Shown piece by piece: positions 17,121 through 25,100 of a stretch of DNA of 64,000 nt. The stretch comes from Marinifilum fragile JCM 15579. GTDB lineage: Bacteria > Bacteroidota > Bacteroidia > Bacteroidales > Marinifilaceae. The position numbers and the translations under genes are program-made. Position 1 is the stretch's first letter, and every line of letters starts with the position of its first letter. The notes beneath the pieces are model-generated. The model was not told the origin of the DNA and searched no databases. It saw nothing but the letters and a program-made list of their open reading frames with translations. The stretch is from NCBI RefSeq assembly GCF_001310955.1, contig NZ_BAZX01000016.1:1-64000 (forward strand). Direction: 5' to 3'.

Positions 17121-17148
17121 CGAACCCGGACCTTATGGTTCGGGTTTA
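17121..17148 (+). terminator. Hairpin terminator after the helical protein gene
   Basis: AACCCG (17123-17128) pairs with CGGGTT (17141-17146), with further partial pairing toward the loop and T-rich sequence after it. It lies 40 bp after the stop codon at 17083. Confidence 0.65.
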
Positions 17149-17159
17149 TTCGTTAATAA

Positions 17160-17670
17160 TGAGATGTTATTCTTGCTCTGGAGGCTATATCAACTGAACA
17201 GATAATTTTCCTATTCAAAGAAGGAAACATCCTTGTTTGAGAGGGATTCATCCTTCCTGAACAAGGCATGATGCTATAAAAGGAGGCAAGTGTCCTGGTT
17301 ATTTTTGGAAACATGCTTCTTGGGCAAGCAAACTTCCTTTTCCAATAAACAAACTTGCCTTTTTGAGATGCAGTAATGCCTATTTAGTAAGGATGTCTCC
17401 CTGTTCTTCTTCCAGGCTTGCTATAAAAAGAAGGAATATGGCATTATCAATAGGCAATCTCTCTTGTACAACAAGCATCATCGCAATTTGATATGGCATG
17501 TTTGCCTATTTTAGAATGATGCTGTTTGTTTGGTTATGGATAGATCCATAGCACATCCATTTGATTCGGATTATATGTCAAGCATCTCCAAGATGCTTGA
17601 CATGTTTCCTGGAATGGCTTGTAAGATACATGATATTGCCTTGGATTTGCGATTTAATAATAGAGGAGAT
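17160..17670. other. About 500-bp non-coding stretch made of recurring short words
   Basis: No convincing reading frame is present. The stretch repeats short words in both orientations: AAGGAA, CATCCTT, CTTCCTTTT, CTTGCC, AAGGCA, GGCAAG. TGCTATAAAAGGAGG (from 17272) and TGCTATAAAAAGAAGG (from about 17420) are near copies. This is unlike the AT-rich intergenic DNA elsewhere in the window. Function unknown; it could be a decayed repeat array or a structured RNA region. Confidence 0.45.
17575..17603. repeat. Perfect 13-bp inverted repeat, 3-nt loop
   Basis: ATGTCAAGCATCT (17575-17587) and AGATGCTTGACAT (17591-17603) are exact complements around CCA. No T-run follows in either direction, so a simple terminator is unlikely. 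Confidence 0.7.
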
Positions 17671-17673
17671 AGG

Positions 17674-17697
17674 GTAGAGACGGCATTGGTGCCGTCT
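17674..17697 (+). repeat. REP palindrome with GTAG
   Basis: GTAG (17674-17677) is followed by AGACGGCA (17678-17685), a 4-nt loop, and TGCCGTCT (17690-17697). The sequence matches the REPs around and within the RAYT gene. It sits 9 bp from the stop codon of the STAND gene remnant. Confidence 0.7.
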
Positions 17698-17705
17698 TTA
17701 CAATA

Positions 17706-18491
17706 TTAAGACGAAATGTATTTTTGTTGCCTTTCAAAATCTCCTCTTCTTAGCCCTGATTCAATTCGTTCATTAATGTACTTTTTGATTGGAATTAGTT
17801 TTATTCCTAGCTTCGCTTTTTCGACAATTGTTAGTATGTTTCTCCATTGAGTAGCATCAATGTCTCCAATTATAGCATCGCCATGGTATGTTCCTCCTGT
17901 ACCACACCAATAAATTTGTGAAAAGAGTTCAGCATCTTGATTAAGTGAAACGTGTTGAATCAATATTTTTTCAAAATCACTTTTCATGTTGTGTCTTGCA
18001 ATATCTACAATGGCATTCATTCTATCTCTGTTATTAAAATTTTTAGCAGCATACTTAAATAAAAACTGAGAAGCCTTATTTATAGAAGGAGCTTGTAAGT
18101 TTTTAAAAAATATATTGCAGAAATGTTTTCTGAAATAAAATGTTGGATCATTATCTATAGCATAATCAAAACTTTGAACTAATCGATCTTGGATGTTTTC
18201 ATATTCCCAAATGAAGTTGAGGTTTAGCTCCTTTTCCTTTAATGATTCACTTTTTGTTTTGAATAAATGTGAAATGTAACGAGTAAGAAAGCTATAGTCT
18301 TTCTGTATGATTCTTTTAAGACAATCATTTTTATAGTCGATATGAGGATCGAGAGATATTTGTTGTAGATATATTTTTTCAATAAAATCTAAATTATCTT
18401 CTATTTTATCTAAATGCTCTTCGAAAAATGTCATCCAAACAGTTACTTTGAATTCTTCAGAAAGGTTTTTTTCATGGATCTGTACTAACAT
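17706..18491 (-). CDS. STAND protein, C-terminal fragment (helical repeats)
   Basis: The 261-aa frame overlaps the preceding one by 7 bp. It is helical throughout (FFEEHLDKIEDNLDFIEKIYL, HLFKTKSESLKEKELN), with no recognisable catalytic motif. In context it is the C-terminal sensor-like part of the STAND protein, out of frame by one A at about 18490-18495. If translated alone it would start at MLVQIHEK. Confidence 0.6.
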   Translation of the reverse strand: MLVQIHEKNLSEEFKVTVWMTFFEEHLDKIEDNLDFIEKIYLQQISLDPHIDYKNDCLKRIIQKDYSFLTRYISHLFKTKSESLKEKELNLNFIWEYENIQDRLVQSFDYAIDNDPTFYFRKHFCNIFFKNLQAPSINKASQFLFKYAAKNFNNRDRMNAIVDIARHNMKSDFEKILIQHVSLNQDAELFSQIYWCGTGGTYHGDAIIGDIDATQWRNILTIVEKAKLGIKLIPIKKYINERIESGLRRGDFERQQKYISS

Positions 18492-19921
18492 TTTTGAAAT
18501 AATGAGTCGTCAAATTTTAAATATCTATCGAGACCATCAAAATCTATAGTCAATTGAGTGTTTATATTGCTGGTTGTTGTCAGTATGCTATTTATATATT
18601 TAGGTTCTATTAGTTTACTATCTAGGTGTTTGTAGAAATTAAATTCCCAAGACTCTTTTAGCTCATAATTTCTACTTTGAATTATTTGAAATAGTTTATC
18701 AGCCTTTTTTTTCTCATTCAATTGAAAACGAAATACATTCCAAGGCTTGAATTGAATTTTGTTGTTGTCCTTGATGATATGGTTTAAAACTTGACAGCCT
18801 ATTTCAAAACTTCTATTACAATTCTCATCAATAATATAATCCAATGAACGATTATAGTAGTACTCCTTTTTCATCTGTTTCTTTAAATAAGAGTATTGTT
18901 CTAAAAAAGTATAAATGTCGTTTTTGTTTTTGAAAATGAATGAATTTCTAATTTCAGTTTCTTTCAATTTTTCGTACTCACTATGATCTTCAAAATCATA
19001 ACACTCTCTATCTCTGTGTCTATCCCAATCTATAATGCAATACGTATCATATATTGGATTTGTGAATAAAGATTTAAAGTTTTTGAATGAGGCATGATCA
19101 ATTGATTTACGCTGATTCCATCTGATTAATTTTTGAACAAATAAACAATGCTCAAAAAGTTTATAATTAAGGTGGTTGTAAATAATTTGAACAATGAAGT
19201 CAAGATCAAACTCCATTAAATCTTTATTTATATCAAGTGTAATTGAAAAATAATCTTTTAATGCGTCAAATGCTTTCTCAGGAAAATGCTTGAAATGCGA
19301 ATCCAAATTAACCCAGATTTTTTCTCGGAACTTTTGAATTTGTGAATTATTTGGAATAGGGTAATTGTAAAATATAATGGAATTCTTTCTTCCTCCTTTT
19401 GTTTGTCTATAGTTGAAATCTAAAAAGCTCTTTGCTAATTCGAAAAATGTAATACTGATTAAGTAATCTCCTTCATTTAAACCTTTAGTCAGATAGCTAA
19501 ATAACTTTTCTTGCCTTATAAAATCTGAATAATAATCATCTTTATCGAAACTGAACTCTTTTCTTATTAGATAAATAAGTTTTGGAAGGTAAGTAGGGAA
19601 TCGTCTTACATATTCAAAACCTAACTCAAGAGCATCATCTAATTGTTCAATCGGAAATTTGAATAAATTTCCTGCTAATTCTATTATATCGTTATTTGGA
19701 TATGAATATTGATTGTCTTCATAAGTTACATCATATGACGGGTGTTCAACAATCGATTTAGTAGAAATATAGGAATATATAAATTCTAGAGATTCATCAA
19801 GAAGGTAAAACCAAAAAGAGTGTAAAAGGTTTAATGCTTCTTCATTATTGTTTTTTATTTGGTGGTAGTAAGATTTTAAATCGGGCTTTAATTTTTGCAT
19901 TATTTTCTTGGGGCCAAACAT
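18485..19921 (-). CDS. STAND protein, middle fragment (helical repeats)
   Basis: The 478-aa frame has no recognised motif; it is rich in aromatic and charged residues with helix pairs about 35-40 residues long (FPEKAFDALKDYFSITLDINKDL), as expected of a TPR/HEAT-like superhelix. The frame is open upstream of its first Met for about 55 more codons, reaching the A6 run at the end of the ATPase fragment. This is why I treat it as a fragment and not as a separate gene. Confidence 0.6.
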   Translation of the reverse strand: MFGPKKIMQKLKPDLKSYYHQIKNNNEEALNLLHSFWFYLLDESLEFIYSYISTKSIVEHPSYDVTYEDNQYSYPNNDIIELAGNLFKFPIEQLDDALELGFEYVRRFPTYLPKLIYLIRKEFSFDKDDYYSDFIRQEKLFSYLTKGLNEGDYLISITFFELAKSFLDFNYRQTKGGRKNSIIFYNYPIPNNSQIQKFREKIWVNLDSHFKHFPEKAFDALKDYFSITLDINKDLMEFDLDFIVQIIYNHLNYKLFEHCLFVQKLIRWNQRKSIDHASFKNFKSLFTNPIYDTYCIIDWDRHRDRECYDFEDHSEYEKLKETEIRNSFIFKNKNDIYTFLEQYSYLKKQMKKEYYYNRSLDYIIDENCNRSFEIGCQVLNHIIKDNNKIQFKPWNVFRFQLNEKKKADKLFQIIQSRNYELKESWEFNFYKHLDSKLIEPKYINSILTTTSNINTQLTIDFDGLDRYLKFDDSLFQKC

Positions 19922-20088
19922 GTTATTAGTAGATATAATGCAATCTTTAAATCGATCTTTATTTTTTGAGTAGAAGTGTGATAATAATACAGTGAAAGAA
20001 AGATATTTTTCCTTTATGAAAGCTTTATAGAAGAAAAACGAAGAAAGGTTCTGTTCAGGAATTTTAACATGCTTATATTGAATTTCTA

Positions 20089-21429
20089 CTAATTCATTTT
20101 TTCAAGATTGTTTATGCAGTTAATAAAGGTATTGTAATCAAGTTCAAATTTAGATAGTATAGGTATTAGAGTTTCTTTGTTTTTGTATGGCAAGGAGTAG
20201 AAAAATGAAATTATACCAAGACACTTAATGTTGTCATGGTTGTCAATATTCTTTTCATCTTTTAGAATAGAGACGAAATATGTTTCAAATAGTTCACTCA
20301 CATCATTCAATGCAGCAATTTTCTGTTTTTCTTTTGCAAGTATGGATGTCATAATTGCTAATCTGGGATTTCCATCTGCTATGGAGAGTATTGGTTGTTG
20401 GTAATCAGGATTTAATATTTCAAAAGATTTAGATTCAATAATATCTTTGATTTGATCATCTGTAAATTTATTAACGGTAATTTGTTTTGGAATAAATTCT
20501 TGACAAAGATGTTTGACTTGGTCAAAAGCATAATCACGAACAGTTATCACGATTTTTAGTTTTCCATTTCTAGGGCTTTCATAGAAGCCGCTAATTTGTC
20601 TGAATCGATCTATTCTGTTTGCATCATCAACAAATAATATATAGTCTTTATCTTCTTGTATTTGATGATATAGTTCATTTAGAAGAGTATCGCCTTTATA
20701 TGAAATGCAATAACAAGAAAAAGATGAATGATTATTAAGAAATAATTTAATTGTTTCTATTGCTAGTTTAGTTTTTCCAACGCCAGCAGCACCCGTTAAG
20801 ATTACAAAGTCGCATGAATTTATAGCATCCGTTAGGTTTTTAACTTCATTTTCTCTGTGAAGAAATTCATTATCTAAAGGTGTTGCAATTCCCTTTGAAG
20901 CCCTATTGTAGCTGTGAACGAATCTATCTAAAGTTAGAATTTGACCAGTGTCATAGGGAAGATCAAAGTATTCTGAGGCTATATCTTTGTGATGGAAATT
21001 AATTTCTAGAGCCAAGGAATCTAATGTGTGAATTGTTAATTCAATATAAGTATTCTTTACTAAGTTATTGAGTTGTTCTATTTCGTGGTTCTTAAGGTTG
21101 AAATTGATACAAAGAACAATTTCTTTTATTTTTTTCAAGGGTATTGATGTTTTCTCATGGTCAAGACATTTTTGGACATCATCTATTAGTTTAGATAAAC
21201 CTTTTGAAATGTTTGTTGAATGTTCGATCATCATATAATTACCACAAGGTAATAGCAAAAGTGAATCTGGAGTTCCAACAGTTGATTTTTGCTTACCACT
21301 TTGGCTACCTATTCTTGAAAAAGCCCTATAATTTTTATTTTGCCTTAGAAGGAAACTGTCACAAAGTTCTTGAAAAACAACATCGTTTATACTCTCTAAA
21401 CCTTTTTCAATAAGCTGTAGCCTAGTCAT
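20089..21429 (-). CDS. STAND protein, N-terminal fragment (nuclease-like and nSTAND ATPase domains)
   Basis: The 446-aa frame carries the recognisable domains. Residues 1-160: FQELCDSFLLRQNKNYRAFSR, GTPDSLLLLPCGNYMMIEHSTN, which looks like a PD-(D/E)XK-type core (Asp55, Glu69) with the Lys replaced. Residues 185-360: Walker A GAAGVGKT (213-220), Walker B ILFVDD (264-269), the STAND arginine strand VITVRD (294-299) and the GNPRL motif (353-357). STAND proteins oligomerise on sensing a ligand through the C-terminal repeats; in Avs systems this triggers the N-terminal effector. Gene is alone, with no obvious partner. Confidence 0.75.
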   Translation of the reverse strand: MTRLQLIEKGLESINDVVFQELCDSFLLRQNKNYRAFSRIGSQSGKQKSTVGTPDSLLLLPCGNYMMIEHSTNISKGLSKLIDDVQKCLDHEKTSIPLKKIKEIVLCINFNLKNHEIEQLNNLVKNTYIELTIHTLDSLALEINFHHKDIASEYFDLPYDTGQILTLDRFVHSYNRASKGIATPLDNEFLHRENEVKNLTDAINSCDFVILTGAAGVGKTKLAIETIKLFLNNHSSFSCYCISYKGDTLLNELYHQIQEDKDYILFVDDANRIDRFRQISGFYESPRNGKLKIVITVRDYAFDQVKHLCQEFIPKQITVNKFTDDQIKDIIESKSFEILNPDYQQPILSIADGNPRLAIMTSILAKEKQKIAALNDVSELFETYFVSILKDEKNIDNHDNIKCLGIISFFYSLPYKNKETLIPILSKFELDYNTFINCINNLEKMN

Positions 21430-21623
21430 ATTCTCGTATTTATAAATGAGATACTAATTTAACTTTAGTTTATGATAAAACAAAGTCTGTACAAATTATA
21501 GAACTAAGAATTGTTGTGAGATGCATGGTAATGTTTTGGGTTTACATTTGTCTAGGTAAGCTTATGCGATAGTTTGTTTTATAATTGGAAGCGAAATAAT
21601 ATGATAATCCAATAAAAACCACC

Positions 21624-21631
21624 TACATTTG
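21624..21631 (+). promoter_or_regulatory. Possible Bacteroidota -7 box for ywbE
   Basis: TACATTTG matches the TAnnTTTG -7 element of Bacteroidota promoters and lies 29 bp before the ywbE start codon. No good TTTG -33 element is visible at the usual distance, so support is weak. Confidence 0.35.
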
Positions 21632-21659
21632 CAATAGGGACTATTAAAAAACCAAGATT

Positions 21660-21857
21660 ATGAATGAAGGAAATAAAAGGGAGAATGTAAAACCTGGTTT
21701 AAAGGTTAAAATTGTTTTGAAAGAAGATCAGCGAAGTGGAAAATTAACAGAAGGCATTGTGAAAGATTTGCTGACCAATTCGGCTGTGCATCCACATGGC
21801 ATTAAGGTACGATTGGAAAATGGGCAAGTAGGACGTGTGAAGGAGATTGTGAAATAG
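21660..21857 (+). CDS. ywbE: YwbE family small protein
   Basis: The 65-aa protein matches the YwbE family over its length: NVKPGLKVKIVLKEDQRSGKLTEGIVKDLLTNSAVHPHGIKVRLENGQVGRVKEI. The family forms a small KOW-like beta-barrel and is probably nucleic-acid binding, but its function is unknown. It is monocistronic, with a hairpin terminator at 21952. Confidence 0.92.
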   Translation: MNEGNKRENVKPGLKVKIVLKEDQRSGKLTEGIVKDLLTNSAVHPHGIKVRLENGQVGRVKEIVK

Positions 21858-21869
21858 CCTAACCACAAA

Positions 21870-22174
21870 TTTTGACCGTAAAGTCTAACCACTAAGGCCA
21901 CTAAGGTTTTTCACAAAGACCACGAAGAATAATTAGATTTAGACACTAAATAATAACGCCACATTCTAATAGAGTGTGGCGTTATTTTTAATTATAAATC
22001 ATAGAATTGCAAAAATCTAGCATAAATGCTGGTTCTGCGATCAATCATTCTTAATCTAAATCTTTTTATCCTTTACGAAACTTAGTGGATACCTTTGAGC
22101 ATCCTTTGTGGTTAAGCTTTTGTTTTCACTTTGTGTTCCTTTGTGAAACCACTTCGTTTACCTTCGTGGTTAAA
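21870..22174. repeat. Degenerate CACAAAG/CACTAAGG-type repeats in inverted arrangement
   Basis: ACCACTAAGGCCACTAAGG and TCACAAAGACCACGAAG at about 21889-21927 recur in the opposite orientation at about 22105-22172 (CACTTTGTGTTCCTTTGTG, CCTTCGTGGTTAAA). Such low-complexity words are widespread in Bacteroidota intergenic DNA. Apart from the terminator, the 317-bp gap holds nothing else I can support. Confidence 0.5.
21952..21986 (+). terminator. 12-bp perfect hairpin terminator after ywbE
   Basis: AATAACGCCACA (21952-21963) pairs with TGTGGCGTTATT (21975-21986), followed by a T-rich tract. It could work on both strands, since the next gene converges on it. Confidence 0.85.
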
Positions 22175-25100
22175 TTACTTGAAATTCATGCGCTTCAAGA
22201 ACTTCGTCTTTTTAGAGCGTTGAGTAATGATGTAGGAATAAGGATTCTTTTTCAATGGATCTTTAAACTCACGTTTGTCTTCTTTGGTTTCGGTAACAAT
22301 GGTGTTGAACTCGTCATTCGACGATCGCACAAACATTACCCCATGATGGTATTCGAAGAAATACCAGGTTGATTTATCGATTTCAAGATAAATGGTAAGT
22401 TTATTCCCACTTCGTTTTTTGTCGAGCTCAACCTTTCCTTTTACGCTCTTGTTAATTTGCTTGCCGTTGATGTTTCCAATTCCAATATCACCAATCGATT
22501 GGTAGGCTTTGGTTTCCTTGTCCCAAATAAAATCGAGGTTGTTGAAGTAAATGGTATGCTTCAATTCCTTAGGTAATTCTTTGTATAAGCCATTGGCATC
22601 GCGTGTAAACATTGCTTTTTCGGCCTTGGCTTTGCCCATGATTTCGGCAATTTTTTTGGTGTAATTCTGTTTGTTGAGTTTGCTGATTGGTAAACTCGCT
22701 TTTGCAAAATCATTTTCCATGATTTTCATGGCCTGATCATTCATAAAGAAATCCACACCATAGATAAGATCCAGGGTAACGATATCGCTGCTTAAATCGT
22801 GCTCGATATTACCCGAAGCCACTTGCTTAATTTGCCCCAATTCAGCACCCAGATCTACTTTACCTTCTCCTTTGATATTGCAGTTGTTCTGATAGAAGGA
22901 AATCATGCTACCTTGTACATTCGGATCTCTTAACTTGTCTTTTTCTGCAATTTGGTAGGCCTGTAGCTTTTCGTTGTAGGTAAGATATCCCTTGGCATCA
23001 AGCAAAACATTATCGGTATAGAAAATTCTTCGCGACAGGAATGACGAATAGATGTGAATCGAATCGTTGGTCAGGAAGAATGAGTTGTACAGTTTTAGCC
23101 TGTCATCATCTATTGCATGAAGATCGACAGGAATCAATATCTCATTTGGATCGATTTTCGATTTAAAATTCAACCAATTGTCTTCAATCTGTCCGCACTT
23201 GTTGTGTATGTGTGCCTGACCATCGAAGAACAGGGCAGAATCTCTGGCTTCCAGCTTCACTTTCCCTTTGTAATCAAAATAAGGACTTAGGGTAAAAGCT
23301 TTTTCTTCCGGGATATTTCCCAAGGCAATGGTCTGGCCCGTAGAGTCCACATCAATCACATCGAAAGTGAGCAATTGTTCTTTGTTATCCGCAGTTTTGT
23401 AGGTGTACGAACCCGATCCTGAATAGGAGTTTTTACCGTGTACATTAATGGTGGCATCGTAAATTCTGTGGAATTGGTTGATGGTATCAGCAATTACTTC
23501 GGCATTTCTGAAAGTTTCCATTCTACCGCCTTTTGCAATGTCCACATTCCCGCTATCCGGATAAAGTTTGGCATCGGCAACGTTTATGCTTTTTACGAAC
23601 TTGGCCGAAATGGTATTGTCCATGGCATCGTACCTGGCAAGTGGAGTTACAAAGCTCAGCGAATCTTGTTTCGGATCGATGGAAACAAATGTATTGAGTG
23701 ATTTTTCATCCAAATCGCCAATTTTGCCTCCTTGCCAAAGTGCTGCAAGAGTAGCTTCATCTTCTTTTCCAAAATCGATAATTTGCTCGTCCATATACCA
23801 TTTAAAACTGTTGATATAGCTTAAGTATCGATTATCGGGGAATATACTTTTTTTGTCGGCCTTGGTGTTGTCAAAAGCTCCTGTTCGGCTTACAAAATCG
23901 ATGTTTGCATTAACAGATTCGGTTTCGAACGAATATCCGGTTGAATCGGCATTTAAGATTTTAAAACTTGCCGAATCAGCCAAAATGTTATTCCGATTGT
24001 AGGTGAAATAATCCGATTCAATTTCGGCATTTACCAGCTCCATATTTCCCATACCGGTGATGCCGTTTGGTGTAATTTTAAGCGTTCCCGATAAGGTTGC
24101 TAGTTTTTGGTACATGTCGAGCGGCAAGGCGCTACTTTTCACATACATTTCATCTTTGTAGGGAAACCACTGAACGTATATCTGCTTCCCGTTTATTTCC
24201 GGGTTATTCATTTTGGTATCGTGTTCCTTCAGTTCGAAACTCTCGGCATTGGTATGCATTTCTTCAGGTCTGAAGATAAAATCATTTGATTTGGTTTCGG
24301 ATACCAAATAGTTTACCGTACCACTCCCTCTTAAACCTTGATTCGAAAGGAAAACCGTATCGGTAAAAACACCTTTGTTGTAGGCCGAAAATCCTTTTTC
24401 AGGCGTAATGTGTTCAAAACCCAGCGAGTTGTCTTCGCGAATGGTTAAAGGTTCTCTAAAGGTTGGGAAAATGCTATCGGAAACGAAGGTTCCTGCGAAT
24501 TCTATATCTGAACGATCAAAATTGTTGATGTTTGTAATGGTGTAAGGATCCACCTTAAAGTAGAATTCATCCCGTTTGTAAACACCATCCTGAATGTGTG
24601 GTTTGTCGTAATAAACGTAACTGGAATCAACACTATTGAAAATCGGGTAGTCAGCAAAATTTTTGTTTCCTGATTTGTTGTTCGGATCGTCAATCAGTAG
24701 ATCTCCGGATATGTTCTCCACTACACTCCCCAGCAAATTGGTGTATCGCTTCCCAAACTTACTTAAGGAATCGACTACCACATTCATTTGCAGTGAATCG
24801 ATGGATTTTAGGTCAATCTTAAAGTTATCGTAGGAAAAATCGAAACCTTCACCATGAAGATCGATCAATCCTGCCATTAATCTGCCATCGAATTCAAAGT
24901 CACGATTCTTTTTCAATACAATTCGGCGATGCTTCGGGAAAATTACCACGTTTTGTGAATCACTCACCGCAATTTGTCGCACGCCATTAATCTGTAGGTT
25001 CGAACTACCAATAAAATAAATGGCATCCGATTCTTTGTCCCCGGTTTGTGTGGCAAACTGAATTACATCATAATCCTGGCGTCCCATTCCACTCCTAATG

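Larger units (their letters stand above)
17706..21429 (-). pseudogene. Large STAND NTPase (nSTAND3-like), split by two single-A losses
   Basis: Three open frames on the minus strand join into one protein of about 1240 aa. The first (446 aa) ends LEKMN-stop after a run of six A; one extra A gives LEKNELVEIQYKHVKIPEQ and continues without stops into the second frame, whose listed Met (19921) is internal. The second ends LFQKC-stop after five A; one extra A gives LFQKMLVQIHEKNL, the start of the third frame. Domains: N-terminal nuclease-like part (TPD...IEH), STAND ATPase, long helical repeat-like C-terminus. This layout is common among anti-phage STAND (Avs-like) proteins. It is decayed, phase-variable or affected by homopolymer errors. 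Confidence 0.75.

Noticed and set aside
21870..22174. CACAAAG-type words as a mobile element
   Set aside because: No transposase, terminal repeats or target duplication; such degenerate words are common in Bacteroidota gaps.
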